From contig JAGVVL010000009.1 in assembly GCA_018287875.1 (NCBI GenBank), positions 2,542,001-2,606,000 on the forward strand: DNA of 64,000 nucleotides, in the 5' to 3' direction. Every line of letters begins with the position of its first letter. Positions within the stretch are counted from its first letter, which is position 1. The DNA comes from Nigrospora sphaerica. Its lineage: Eukaryota; Ascomycota; Sordariomycetes; Amphisphaeriales; Apiosporaceae. The position numbers were made by a program, and so were the translations under genes. Below the pieces are notes generated by a model. That model was given only the letters and a program-made list of their open reading frames with translations. It was not told the DNA's origin and did no database searches. Positions 25,603 through 38,400 of the stretch are shown here, piece after piece.

Positions 25603-27419
25603 GCACACCTCTGCATCTCGCTCTACCCGGATCTCCCTCTTTCCTTCGCGCGCAGGACTCCAGGACAGCCTTTTCACAATCGGCGGACCCGCCCTCATCG
25701 TCAACTTATGCAAATTAAAGTGCCTCCTCTCCGTCCATCCAGCTTATGGACGAGCGCCAAGGAGCTCTCGGCGGTGGCAATTTGAGTATACTTCAGTACA
25801 TGCCTGCCTCATGGGATATAATCGCGGACCTAGCCTGGCTGCTACCAGGGGGCCCAAAGTCAAGTTCTCTCTGGCATGGCCGTTAATCACGTAGACCGGC
25901 CGTTGTTGTCGCCTTCTGTGGGCAGGCGTATGCGTTATGGCGATGCTTGCCCGGGCTGCCAGGTTGATCCTGGCAGCTCAACTGACAGCGGTAAGCACAG
26001 GCTCCGGGTCGCTCTGTCCTGCCGAACCCCCATTGAGAGAGGTCGCCGTCTCTCGTGGTTCGGAGAGTTTCCAGGACGACCATCATGCAGGGCTTACTCA
26101 TAAGGAGCGACCAAGGGCAGACGTGCGGACTGGGGGGTTCCTCGTCGCGGTTCTGCACCCTTACCCCCCCAGGGCTCCTACCCAACCATCCCGGCGAGGT
26201 TACGACTTGTACCTATACGTACCTGTCGACGGAGCGCGACTCCACACATTGGGAGCTACGAGTACCTCGTCGCCGGGATCAGGGAAAGAGATGCCCGTAA
26301 ACGGTGATTGAATGGCAAGAGAAGCAGCAACAAGCTCTATACACCGGCCAGGCCCAAGTGCCATCCATCCCATCACGGCGTGAATAGATACAAGGCCACG
26401 CTAGACACGTAGACAGAACCGCCGAGATATATAAGTTCAGATGACTTGACACCACATCGCTGCGCCCCCGAGATGCCGTCTCCCTCTATCGCAGCCCATC
26501 TTCCCACTCTCGCCGTCTCTCTGCTTCCACCCGCCTGCACGTCGTATTAGTTATCCACACATCCCCCGGCCTTGTTAACCTGACATCACGACTGCCGTCT
26601 TTTGCCCTGCCGCCAGCCAGGACGACGACACATTCCGGTCACACACTTTTCCCTGCTATCCATACTCTCGCACCCACTCGCACCCGCACGCCCACACTCA
26701 TACACCCACATACACACGCACACACGAGAAGCACGTGTGTGGGGAGGAAGAGCCAGTGAGAGCACCAGAGAGGGTCAACCACTCCGAGTCCGAGGGGGAA
26801 AAGGAGAGAAAAGATCTAGCCCCCATTGGGCAGTGCCTCAAGATCCGGACGAAAGACTTCTCGAGGGATAATCAGTACTTGCATCTACACAAGAGACGAA
26901 AGAGCCCGGCAGCACAGCCCAGCACACACAGCTTGACCGACCCGCGCTTCGGACATAACAAGCGGCCGACTGGCTTTCCACGAGCCCACTCTTACTTGCC
27001 CGTTTGGTTTTAATGGCCGATAGTCCATCCTAGCAGGACTGGAACAGCCGAGCATTGGAAGCATCACCTAATCGTCACGGTCCCTAGTGCCGTCCCTCTT
27101 AGTCCTATTATTAATCCCCCCTCCCAAAATCTACATTCAGCGCCCTGCCTGCATCGTCGAAGCCCGTCGTCTCGTCCTCGACCTGCCGCAGCCGGATTTC
27201 TTCCCTCCCGTTACACCCAAAGCTGTCTTGTCCAAGTAGCTTTGCAGTATACTCGAATACCCGTGCGGCCCGCTGTCCGAGCCACGACCAGCCGGGCACG
27301 TTTCTGCACGCTTTCCCATCTCCGCTCGACTCACCGGGCACTGCCAAGCCTTTCCTTCCCTCCCGCCGCCACTAAAGCCAGTTCTGCTACGGCTTATTAG
27401 TCAAAGTTCGTCGCCCGAA

Positions 27420-28747
27420 ATGGAAAGAGGACTACCAACGCCGCCAATGGAGGACGGTCTGAAACTGCATGTGTCGACCGCACACAGAAGGAGCAGCAAC
27501 AACCACAGTAATACCCACCACCAGCCGCACACCCACCACAGCAGCGGCAGCGGCAGCGGCACCAGCAGCAGCAGCAGCGGCACCAGCAACAACAACACCA
27601 ACACCAACAACAACACTGCCAGCCATAGCACATCGTCACCGGCAAGCTCGAGGATAACAAAGCCGGCGCACCGCAATGCGAAGCGCCCAACGCACCCCAC
27701 GCACTCACCGACTCACGACCATGGGCCCGTGTCGCCCCACAGCTCGGCCATGGACCGCCACAAGCGGGTATGGAAGGCCTGCGAGCGCTGCCGGATGAAG
27801 AAGACCAAGTGCGATGGCGAGTTCCCCTGCAAGCGATGCAAGGACGACGGTCTGGTCTGCACCGCCGGCACGCGCAAAAAAACCGAGTATAAGCAGCTGC
27901 CGCGAGGGTGAGTTAACCCCCCTTTCACCTCCCCACCGACGGGATGGTCCCATACATTGGTACTGACATGGCCAGGTACGCCGAGGTGCTGGAAAACACG
28001 CAGTTCGCGCTGATCGCGACCGTGCACAAGCTGTACGCCATGGTGCGGAGCGGGCAGCAATGGGATCTGGGCGAGCCCGAATACAACGACCGCGGCCAGC
28101 CCGTCATCCACGACATCGCTACCAAGCTGGGGTGCATCCGCCCCAACGCCGACGCCGATCTGCCGCCGCACTCGGTCTTCCCGGAGGACGAGGCGGGCCT
28201 GGCCAAGCTCGCGGCCGAGTTGGAGGTGCAGCAGCGGGAACGGGAGCGCGAGGCCCATCTGACGGCGGCCGATATCAAGACGGAGATGGAGTCACCCAAC
28301 CGTACCGACCGGGCCAGCTCGTCGGAGCTCGACCACTCCGACTTCGAGCAGGACTACCGCAAGGCGCTGTCCATGGCCGGCCAGAACGTGCAGACGCTGT
28401 CGCCCCAGAGCTTCACCTCGTACAGCGACTTCGACCCCCACAGCGCCGTGCCATCGTCGGCCGACTTCGACCCCGCGGCCGCCCTGTTTCCCGTGCCGTC
28501 GCCGTCAGGGCCGACGTCGTACCCGTCGTGGAACATGGCGCGCCCGGCCTCGATGGAAATGGCCCCGCAATTCATGCAGAACATGGACGTCGATATGGCC
28601 GAGATGATGCTGAACCAGGGCCTCATCGAGTCCGAGTTCGGCACCATCAAGCCGCACGTGCTGTCGTGCGCCAACCCCGAAGCCATGCTGGGCGTCGGGG
28701 ACCCCATGATCTACTCTGGCTACAACATGGAGTCGATGCGATCTTGA
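27420..28747 (+). CDS. Zn2Cys6 (fungal-type) transcription factor
   Basis: A DNA-binding regulator of unknown target. The two exons are 27420-27907 and 27976-28747, with a 68-nt intron (GTGAGT donor, CTGAC branch); the product is 419 aa. The binuclear cluster is canonical, C-x2-C-x6-C-x5-C-x2-C-x6-C, with cysteines at 121, 124, 131, 137, 140 and 147 and a basic segment RMKKTK inside. The first 110 residues are Ser/Thr/Asn/His-rich low complexity. A helical segment follows the zinc cluster (YAEVLENTQFALIATVHKLY), and the C-terminal half is acidic, Ser/Pro- and Met-rich, as in activation regions. The fungal middle-homology domain of larger Zn2Cys6 proteins is absent. Similar short proteins are often auto-named 'fluconazole resistance protein 1', a weak label I do not endorse here. 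The gene is isolated: about 8.3 kb upstream and 6.7 kb downstream lack genes. Confidence 0.9.
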
Positions 28748-30465
28748 GAGAGCGGCGCCCCGTGCGCTCAAGGCCCCCCCGTGGGCCCGAGATGATGCAT
28801 TTGGGGTTGGGGCCAACCGAGGCCGGTCGGGGAGAAAGGCGTTCCGGGGGGTTGCAACATGCGGTGTCTGGTCTTTTGTTCGCAAGAGATTCCCTTCATT
28901 TTTTGTTCTCCTTGCCATTTTGTTCATGTTTTGTGTGCGGCGAGGGCTATGTGGTCGTCTGTCCTCCTTTGTTTTACTTGCACGACACCGGCAGCAGGAT
29001 GCCCCCAGCGACGGAGCCGATAGAGCGATGCCGGTTGAGACGAAGCACTTATGTCACTGTACGATATCATCTTTTTTGGGATCAAAACGGGCATGCGTTG
29101 CCAGAGATGGCGCTCTTTGGGCAGCATGCGTTGTAATATCCGATTAGTACAGCGCCTCCGTCCCGAACCGCAATGGGGGTGGGCAGGTGGCGGAGGAAGG
29201 GGAAATGGGGCGGTTAGCACGTTGAACGACGCGGCGAGCCGCCACACACGATGGTCACCCATCGATTCATAATGAGAGGAACCCGGTCCGTTATTCGCAC
29301 GATATATCCCCCCTCCCTCCATTGCTTGGCCGCCCACTCGGCAACGGTGAAACCTTGAACCTCGCTCGACCAACAGGCAGCCAGCCTGTCTGCGCGGTCT
29401 GCGCGGCCAGCATGCCGTGACAGCCACCCCCCCCAAAGCTCCAGGACGCGGCCCGCCGATCCATGTTATCAATCAGCTGGCTCGCCCCTCAATCGTCAGT
29501 CACATGGGGTTGGAAGAAGAAGCGCCAGGCGTCCAGCCAGCCTCTCGATAGCATCAGCCAGGATTGTCAGGGGTCATGGCTTGGCAGATGGCTCGTGGGG
29601 TGGGATGGGCGTAACCAATCGATCGGGAGAGGTCGTACAAGTTTCTTAGGTAGCTCCCGTGGGTTGGAATGAGGGTCATCTCATCCTCAGCCCAGGTGTG
29701 CGGCATCTGCCACCCACCGCCCCACCCCCGCGTACCCCTCCCGCCGGCCCGGGGGCTGAGACTCTCCGCTACGCGTTCATACTTTCTTCCTCTCCTTTTT
29801 TATCTCCTCTCCCTCTCTCCCTTTCTCTCTGCATGTGTGTGTATGTGTACGTTGGTACGTGTGCATGTGTGTTTGTGTGTGTGCGTGTGGGGTAGAGGGC
29901 GTCTTGAGTTATCGGTATGAGCGTAAGCTTACGAAGCCTGTCCGTGTCCCTGCCTCTCCCCTCAGGGCTCCGCCCCGAACGAGGACGGGCTGACGGGCGG
30001 TGCCGGGAGCCCGACGGTTCCTTTTCCCGTCCTTTGTATGTAGTAGGGGTTGGACCCGTCTTCCCAGCGACCATCCGTACATGAATCACTCCCCACCAAG
30101 GCGTTGTAATAGATTACCTGCATGCTTATGCTGACACGCCGACCATGGTACAGTGGGCGGACGGATGCTTATTAACGACTTCGTTTTGGGGCGCAGTCTT
30201 TGTTTTCTACCAGCGCGACACGGACCCCGGCCCCCCTTGCAGAGGCGGGCGGATCAAACCAGATCAGGCGGCGTTGTCCAACCCCGTGGGCCGAGCTGAT
30301 AAGGGAGGGTGAGGGTTAGAGAAAGGGAGCGAGAGAGTGTGTGTGTGTGAGGGGAGGGGTTAGAGGGGCGGGTAGATGATGGAAGCCGAGACTGCAGATC
30401 TTACTGTTTCTCTCCGAACTCTGTTCTGATTGCCGCAGCCGGAGGGGGTATATTGGGGAGGGGCA

Positions 30466-30589
30466 TACACAGACACACACACTTACACACACTTACACAC
30501 ACTTATACACACTTACACAATCTTACACACACTTATACACACTCACACACACTCACACACACTTACACGCACTTACACGCACACACAGG
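30466..30589. repeat. Minisatellite with 10-nt unit ACTTACACAC
   Basis: About eleven imperfect copies of a 10-nt unit (ACTTACACAC with ACTTATACAC, ACTCACACAC and ACTTACACGC variants) form a tract of some 120 bp, followed by CA and GA dinucleotide runs to about 30650. The alternating purine-pyrimidine character is notable. Confidence 0.9.
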
Positions 30590-31054
30590 AGGGGGGGGGA
30601 GACATGCACATACACACACGCACACACACAGAGAGAGAGAAAGAGAGGGCAGGAAAGACACATACAGGGCAAGAAAACAAAAAGGTACACGGGTACAGGT
30701 TGTATGCGTGTGTCTTATGGGAGAGGGGAAACCAGCCGATGCAGGGCGGGCTTTCCAGTCGGCAGGAAGGCGGCGGCGGCGGCGGTTTGGGATACTACGG
30801 GGTTCCTTTGCCGCCCCCTCAATTCGAGATGGCCGGGGCTGAGTTGAGTCTGTTTCTGGCTTTCAGGTCGCGGTCGGTGTCTCGTTATGGCCGGTTTGGG
30901 CTCCCGGAGACGTGGAGTTCGGTCAGTTGCCTATTCGGGTAGAAAAAGAAGCTGGGCCGGGCACACGCAACGAAACTATGTTCTGTATGGGCTCAAGAGG
31001 GAGTGTGTAAGGCAAGGTGCTACTAGTTGTACGGGCTACCAGGTAGGCTCGGCT

Positions 31055-31124
31055 TGGCCTTTGTCTTATTGCGTGCTAGTTTACGATTGGCCTTGTCTTG
31101 TTGTGTGCTAGTTACGATTGGCCT
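31055..31124. repeat. Imperfect tandem duplication, unit about 31-33 bp
   Basis: Two neighbouring copies share GGCCTTxGTCTTxTTG and GTGCTAGTTxACGATT, followed by a third GGCCT. Each copy carries an ATTGG (inverted CCAAT) element at its end. Confidence 0.75.
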
Positions 31125-31300
31125 CTCCGTACCATGTAACACAAGGGCGCCAGCACGGGGATCAGGAAACGTAGACAGCGTGGGGTTACATGCCATGCTA
31201 CCTACCGTCCGCCGGTCCAAACTAACGCACCGGAACTTTCCTGCCCCCGGTGAAGGCCCAGCCGCCTGGTGCATACCCTAACCCCTTCTCCTCCCCTTCT

Positions 31301-31327
31301 TCTGTACATTCTGTACATTCTGTACAT
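31301..31327. repeat. Three tandem TCTGTACAT units
   Basis: A 9-nt unit is repeated exactly three times in intergenic DNA. Confidence 0.85.
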
Positions 31328-33307
31328 GCATCTACATATTTTACGTATGGATACGAGTTACGGGCTACAGGCCCGCGGACTACGGATGGGCCCCGTCGCC
31401 CCTGTACTGCTGCCCGAGTGCCCGAGAGCCTTCGTGCACACATATAACGCCAATTCGTTACTCGACCTGTCCCTGCCCCTGAAGCGTCCTTTTCCGCAGG
31501 CGCCCCCCAGGCCCGTTGGAGATTTGCGAACCGCCGCCCCCGGTCGCTCACGAGGGGTTCGTCTCTCTGTCCGTCTCTCTTTCTCCTCTCTTTCTTTCTT
31601 TCTTTTGCTTTCTCCCTCATGCGTCCCCGTGGGTATCCGCCTCGGACCCCCTGCCCTCCAACAGAGTGCTTATCAATGCATGTATCGCTAGCCATAATAC
31701 AACTAACTGTACAACTAACTACCTTGTCTCCATGCTGCACGCCAGACCCCCCCCCCAAATCGAATACCAGGTACCCACCCGTACCTAATAACCGTACATC
31801 CATCCCAGATTCCCCAGCTCGACATTGATGTCCACGCATCCATGCAGGCTCACGGAGGATGGGCAGGTATACGAATAGACTCGGTACTAGCATCACGCGG
31901 ATATTACAAAAATAACTACTAAAAAAATCCCCACAGCGAGAAAGCGACAGGCGGGAGAAAAGAAAGCGGGAGAGAGGAAGAGAAAGAAAGAGAGGGAACC
32001 GTAAAGGTCGAACCTCCCGGGCCCTGCATGGCAATGATGTGAAAAGTATGAAAGAGCCAAGCGCCGAAACGCATCATCCATCACTGCGTTTCCCCATGGT
32101 CGTGTCGTCGGTTGTGCCGCGTATACCCATTTCCGTAGCCGTCGACGTGCAGTATACAGGGCCACCCCCAGGCTACCCGACGAGGTAAAATTGGCATTGT
32201 CTTTCTAGGTTTCTCCCGCAGGCTTACCGAGCCGACATTCAGTCCCTGCATACTCTCTCTCTCTCTCTCGTGCGCGCGATTCTTTACCCGGCGTACCATC
32301 CCGCCGGGTGAGGCGCTTCGTGTTACAAAGCACGTCTTCGGGTATGTGTTCTTAACCGTCGGACCTGGTGGGATAGATGATGGGACGTTGTAGACTGTCG
32401 GGCCAATGGGCCACCAGTACCGGCTTTATAACTTGGCCTTGGCACGCTAAGCCATCGGCGACCTCGCAAGCCATCATTTTCCCTTTTTTTCCCTAAATCC
32501 TTGACTTTATACACCCGTATCTTTTATCCCCGACCCCGGATATGGCAGCCCACCCCGCCGTATGCCGCCACTCACTTTTAGCCCGACTCTTGATGGTTTC
32601 ATACGGGCCTACACACGCAGCCACCTCGGGCCAGGGAGGGGAGCGCCGAGAGGCACTTGCTATCTTATCCGTACATGCCTAGCTATCGTATGCAAGTACT
32701 AGTCTGTACAGTCGGCTCACAGGAAGCGTCCACTATGTCCGGCGGCCCGGCCGGTGCTGGAGGCGGTCCCGGATTCCTCCTCCCGGAGGTTCTGCGGCGA
32801 CCTGCAACCCCGGCGGCCGCAGGTCTCGGCGTCGGACGACGCGCACCAGCAGCGTCCACACAGGCGTGCTGGTTTCTCGCCTATACTACCACAATACCAC
32901 ATACACCACACCTGCTGCCCCTCGTGCGGGGCGAGCCCGGAGGAGGGGCCGGCATCCGCGCGCGCGCGCCCCGCCTCCAACTGCCGGGAGCCGGTGGGAT
33001 AAGGGAAAGAAGCGTGATTATTAATTCTCGGTTTTATCCGCCAGGGCGGCAGGGGGAAACCCACCCGCTCCCTTGGGCTCCCGTAACTTTCCGCTCGCCG
33101 AGAAGGTCAAACAAAAATAAAATCGACCCGTCCACGCGCCCGGCGTCCGGAGGGGGGCAAGTCGCCAAGGGGGGACACTACCGACGTACTTTTTCCCTCC
33201 CCCAAGCAACACATACAGGGGCCGATGGTACCTGTCGCTACTGCCCCGGCCGGTGGGCAGTTCGGGCTACCACCAGCCCGCCCGAGAAGCGCGGTGAGGA
33301 AAAGGCA

Positions 33308-33440
33308 AGGGGCCAGGGGCCAGGGGCCAGGGCCCAGGGGGGAGAGAGGGTGTGAGAGACGGAGAGGCAGAGAGGGGGGGAAACGGAGAGAAGAAGAGAC
33401 GGAGAGACGGATAGACGGAAAGCAGGAGAGAGGGAATACG
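33308..33440. repeat. Purine-rich GGGGCCA / GGAGAGAC tract
   Basis: Several GGGGCCA units pass into a run of GGAGAGACGGA-like units. The plus strand is almost pure purine over about 100 bp. Confidence 0.8.
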
Positions 33441-35426
33441 GCGGTGGCATGGGCGAGACGGGAAAGGGGCGATCCACGCGACCGTAGCAAACTTTCTGAG
33501 AAGTACCGGCCGGTCACTTCCAAGGCCGGAGCGCCTCTCGAGACAGGACACAAACTTTGGGTTTGGTCACAGCCCGAGGACCTCCTTTCTGCCACCCGTG
33601 CCGGCTGTTAACCCGTCGCCGCCGGGGCGAGGAAACTTCCCAGCGCGCCGTCCATGCTACGTGCGCAAGCCTCGCGTCCCGCAGGACCCCAAGGGCCCCG
33701 GGAAAAGGGGGGAGGAAGGGAGGAGGGGGGAGAGGGGGAGGAAGGGACAAAAGGAGACGGACTATGGCGGCCCAGCAGGATGGCCTCTTCCGGCGGCCTC
33801 CCCCCCAAGGAGAAACTCTATGTCGGGCGTATCCACGAAGGTCGTTATCACGAGACGCGCCCGGCGCCAAGGGTCCACGACGCCCACGCACTCTCCCTGC
33901 CTCCTGTCTGGCTGGGTCGTCGCGACCGCAAAAAGGGCTGCATGGTGGCATCGCCCCGAACCTTAAAAAGAGGAAACCGAACCTGTTCGAGGTGCCCAAG
34001 CCCTGCGATCCTGGGGCGATCACCCCCCCTCCGTTTCCTCCTCTCCTTTCTGCCCACGCCTGCCCGCTCCACCCTCCCTCAGAGCCTGTCTGTACCACCT
34101 ACACGGGACGACATGAAGAGACATTGGGGACACACAGGGCCCTGCTAGCAGGTGCTGCATGCTGGCTAGCCACGACCGGTAGCACGGCACGCTCCATGGG
34201 GCCAGGCCGCGGCGACCGCAACGATGACGACGTCGGCGAGGGCCCCCTTCGTGAACGACGAATATGCACTAGCATGGTCGTCATCGGCCGTGGCCCTTCA
34301 TCCCCGACTCCGTGCCATGGCGGCAACCATTTGGCCGCGGCGACTCCCCAAACCCCCGACGCCGCCATTGACACCACCTCGGACCGGAAAACCGCATAGT
34401 CCCATGCTGGGCCAGAGCGAGGGGCCGTGGCCATGGCCTCTCATGCTCTTTCCGCCCAATACGTCACGACATCGCCGCCCAGCCGCAAATGCCACGCATC
34501 ACATGCCCCCCAGCCGGACTGCCGAGACTCCCGTCCCTGCCCTCGGGAAACCGAGCGAACGTGCCCCAAGCCTCGCGCATGTTGCCGAGGGTCGCAAAGC
34601 CTGGCTGTGCTGCATCGTCGACCTCGGTATGTGCGCAAAGGTTCGTCTGGCCAAAGAGCTGGCCGTCTCGGCGGGGACTCCCCTCTTCCCCAGTCTGCCC
34701 AACTCCCCGGATCGTCTCCAGGATGACTTCTGGTGCTCCTCTCCACACTCTTTTCGGCCCACAGCGACAGGCCCATCTCACGTAGGCATGCAACAGTAGT
34801 AGTCTTCATGGCCAAGCTCAGTTGAACAAGCCCCTTTTCCCACCCCCCGAGTCGGGATACCGGGCGCCTCTTGGTCCCGCCCCCTTGTGCATTCACTACA
34901 TTACCTGCTCTGTAATGCAATTAAACTAAGGGATATCTTCATGTATGCCCATGGCTCCGAAATCAAGGGAGCCTGCGCCTAATATGAGATAGCATTCGAA
35001 AGAAAAGCATATCATTGCGTGTCCTGCCATTCGTTTGCGCCGTGTAGCCGCGTTTCATGCTGGGGGCTTTTGAGCGACGCCATGTCCGCCCTGCTGCCCT
35101 GCCCTCCCCTCCTATCCGAAGGAAGGAGTGGTGGGAATAGAGAAGAAGAGAGAGGGAAGACGAAGGAAAAGGAAACGGGGGGGAGGCACCAAAACGGCGA
35201 AAAGAAAGTGCAACTCCCAAAGTCCCCCTATCCCACTGTCCTCCCGTGCAAAAAGCCGCCGCGCGCCGCAAACATTGTCTGGGCCCTTGCCCGAGGTCAA
35301 CGAGAGCGACCCAGACTTCTTGATGCTATTACAAATCGAAAATCAGTAGTCCCGCGCCGAAGACCGTCTCCTCCAATCCCGGGCTCTTCCCCTGCAAAGC
35401 GTCTATTGCCTCTCACAAGGACAACA

Positions 35427-38400
35427 CTACTCGTCCAATTTGAACATTTTCCTCAGTGCGCCAAACTTCTTCTTCTTCGGATTGCCCGTCGCTTCCTGCG
35501 GCGCTTGTTCTGTGAACTGCTCGGGGACCTGGTCCGACGTGGTCAGTTCCGACCCGGCCAAGCCTAAACTGACACTTCGCCTCGAGCCAATGTCGGGCCG
35601 TCCGTTCGGGGGGCCGCCAACACGACCGCCCGAAGTTTGCGGCCTCCCGCCATCGGCGCCAAGCGGCCAACTCTCGTCCCGCAGCGAAGGACGACGCTTC
35701 TGGAGCTTGGGGCTGCTAGGAGCAGCGCCGGCCGGGAGGCCCTGTGGTCCAGCTGGCTGCCGCTCCGGCCCGCTGTCCGGGCTAGCCTTCTTGTTTCGCC
35801 GTAGAAGGTTGCCCATGAAAGACTTGCGGTCCTTGCCCGTCGTGACCGGGAGGGCACCGATAGCGGGAAGGCCGCCATGAGCCGAGTTGGAAGGACGCAG
35901 CGCAGCAGTCCCAATACCCGAGCTGGTTCGCTGTGCAAGCGCGGGTCGGAAGGAACCTGAGCCCCTGGGACTTTGGAGGGGGCTCGGCATCTGGAATGCG
36001 GCGTCATCGTCCGAGTCCGGGACACGCGAAGACGGCCCGCGCTCCTCTGGTACCGTGGCCGACTTGCTGACGTTTGGCGGCGCTGCCGTCGCAGCTCTCA
36101 TTGTACCCTGTGACAAAGGTCGCGGCGGGGGGCCCGGCCGAACGTCTTCTTCGTCGCTGGAGTCTTCGAACCGACTCTGAAAGCCCGGGGCGTTTGCTAC
36201 ATCCTCGTCACTGGAGTAGTCTAAGCGGCTGGCGCGTTTGGCTCTTCGGCTCTTGTCGGACCCCTTTTTGGCGCGGCCAAATGATGGCAAGCGAATGGAC
36301 GGCCGTTGAGACTCTATACTAGAGTGGTCGCTGCTGGTACGCAGGGTACGGCGCGCCATAATGCTGACCGGCGGCCCGTGTGCCGCCGAGGTAGACGGAC
36401 GCCGCAAAGTCGGCGCCTGAGGTGACAGTGATCGCAGGCTGAAGCGACCCGAGCTTCGGACCCCACCTGACATCGGCTGAATGTTCGGGACCTCGCGCAT
36501 CGACCTGCGAAAACCACGGCTCTCTGTGCGAGTAGCTCGCAAGCGTTTGAAGCTGCTGTCACTTACGTCAGAGGCTTGGCGCCGAAGAGCCGGCTGGTTT
36601 TGTCTCAAAATGGCGCTTCCAGCTGATGCAGAGGCAAGGCGAGAGTCAGATGCTTTCGTTTGGCCTGCAGGCTTCTGAGTTCTAACCCCCGGAGACGGCA
36701 CGGGGGCCACGGGCTCGGACTGAGAGCTGCCGCGGCGAACGGCGCGTCGGTCTACCTCACCAACCCCGCCGTCTCCTCTCATTGACTTGCGCATATGTAC
36801 TGCGCCAGCAGCTGCCCTTGGTACTTGTGACGGGTTAACCGGTTGCTCTCCACGCATCGAGGTGCGCATTCGGCCACTTGGAGCTGGTGCCCGGGACGAA
36901 TCGCCCATGCCCGTAGTGCCAGGCTGGATCATGTACACCCTGTCGGGGCCATTGGAAGACTGGGGGTTATCAGTGTGAGGCAAGGACGCTTGCGCTTTCG
37001 CCAGTTGGGCGACATTGGTGGTTTTCCTCATTTCAGGCGTTTTTTTCTTACTTGGTTTCCGCACTGGCGTTTGAACCGTTTCGGCATCTCCATCGGCGCC
37101 TGCGTCGTCCAGGGCTTCTCGCGCGAGCTGCCGCCTCTTATCCGCGGTCAACCCGCGCCAGAACAATTTTGCATGCTCCCAGTCGTCGTCGTGTTGTGGG
37201 TAGATCAGTCCCTGCGCTGAAGCAGCCAGATCATTCAACGGTTCGTGCCTCTCTGTGGCGGCAGAGATGTTCACCACGCCATCCTCCAGGGAAGAGGCGG
37301 GCCTCTGAGCGGCGGCAGAAGCAGAAGAGTTTGCGGAAGGAGGCCTGGCAAGCTCGGCTCGGGACTCCCTGGTGGCTGGGCTCTCGACGATGGCATCCAG
37401 AGATAAGTAGCCGCCTCCCTCCAAATCAGACAAGTCTTCGTAGGCATCACTGTAGACACTCGCATCAGACTCTGTCTCTGACGCATCCTCCGGCACTGTG
37501 TTTGGGTTAGTTGCGGAGAGCGCCGTGATGGGCACAGTATAGGTCTGAGAGGGCTGCATCTCGGCTTCGGGCTCGAAGATAACGCTCGCAGACGGTTTGG
37601 GACACTCGTCTATGGCGTTGTCGGCTGTCTGGTTGAGCGACGCACTGTCTGCCTCCGGGACTGGGAGGCCGCCGGGGATATTCAAGTATCGAGGCTCGTT
37701 CTGCACCGGGTGGTCGGTTGAAGAAGGCAGGATCTGTCCGTCGGGCACATTTGAAGTTCTTGGTATATCCGGTGTCTCTCCGTCCTGAGCGACAACACAG
37801 TGTTGTGAACCGACGTGGCTTTCGGGCTGAGTGGTCTGGGTACTCGGCGTCGTTTCAACGTCCTTGTCGCCGCCTGATCCGTCGGCCGGCTGCTCTTCGT
37901 CGCTGACCAAACTGCTGCTTTCCGATTCGTACCGATGAGCTTCGGCTGAGGTCACGATCGGGGGCAGAGGTTCCCTAAATCGAGAAATGTTCGCGGGGTT
38001 CCTGAAAATACGACCTGCCAAGATCGACCCAACAGCCTGGTCACTGGGCATTTCCGCCCCAAGGCTGCTTTCTTGGGTAGAGACGCCAACCGTACCTGTG
38101 CCCGGTGTTCGCGCGGCGGACAGAGCCGGGTTCACGTCTGCATGATCAACCTCCGAGGGGCGTATGAGCGCCCGCTCTTCCTCTGGTCCGCGAGGTTTCT
38201 TGTCGCGGACGCTGCCAAAACTCGGCAACGCAGGTCGGGGCTGCATTACCTCATCGTCTTCAAGAGTAAAGTCCTTCTTCTTGCTCCTGCCAATGTTGCT
38301 GTACCAATGGCGTTTCGTCTGCTGCGGGCTGGGCGCAACTGGCGAGTCGGTATTGGCGACATGGGCAGATTCGCCAACCACCAGCGGGCTTCGATCATCG

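Larger units (their letters stand above)
19140..27419. other. Gene-free stretch of about 8.3 kb upstream of the Zn2Cys6 gene
   Basis: Open frames here are short or low-complexity and show no recognisable domain; the longest (24037-24966, plus) runs through a CT microsatellite. Contents include a 19-G run at 22922-22940, a pyrimidine tract at 24712-24800, an ACGC microsatellite at 25571-25602, and CA-rich sequence near 26690-26730. The last kilobase probably contains the promoter and long leader of the regulator at 27420; a 92-codon frame at 26735-27013 would be an upstream ORF if transcribed. A spliced non-coding RNA or orphan gene cannot be ruled out. Confidence 0.55.
28748..35426. other. 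Gene-free stretch of about 6.7 kb rich in simple repeats
   Basis: No frame has a recognisable domain. The sequence includes CT and GT tracts (29795-29890), a 10-nt minisatellite (30466-30589), a ~31-33 bp tandem duplication (31055-31124), three TCTGTACAT units (31301-31327), a CT tract near 32250 and a long purine-rich stretch with GGGGCCA units (33308-33440). Larger frames at 33557-34399 and 34224-34799 (plus) and 31222-32034 (minus) look like chance frames in GC-rich repeats. Confidence 0.55.

Noticed and set aside
28060..29136. A 358-codon plus-strand frame overlapping the Zn2Cys6 gene
   Set aside because: It is an alternative frame of the regulator's second exon, rich in Arg/Gly/Pro, and runs past the real stop into the 3' flank.
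30466..30589. Possible CRISPR-like array
   Set aside because: Units are 10 nt, contiguous and without spacers, in a eukaryotic genome. It is a minisatellite.
30430..30942. His/Thr-rich open frame
   Set aside because: It is a translation of the ACTTACACAC minisatellite and neighbouring CA/GA repeats.
33557..34399. A 280-codon frame as a possible gene
   Set aside because: Arg/Pro/Gly/Ser composition, overlap with equally long frames on both strands, and no recognisable motif point to chance openness in GC-rich DNA.
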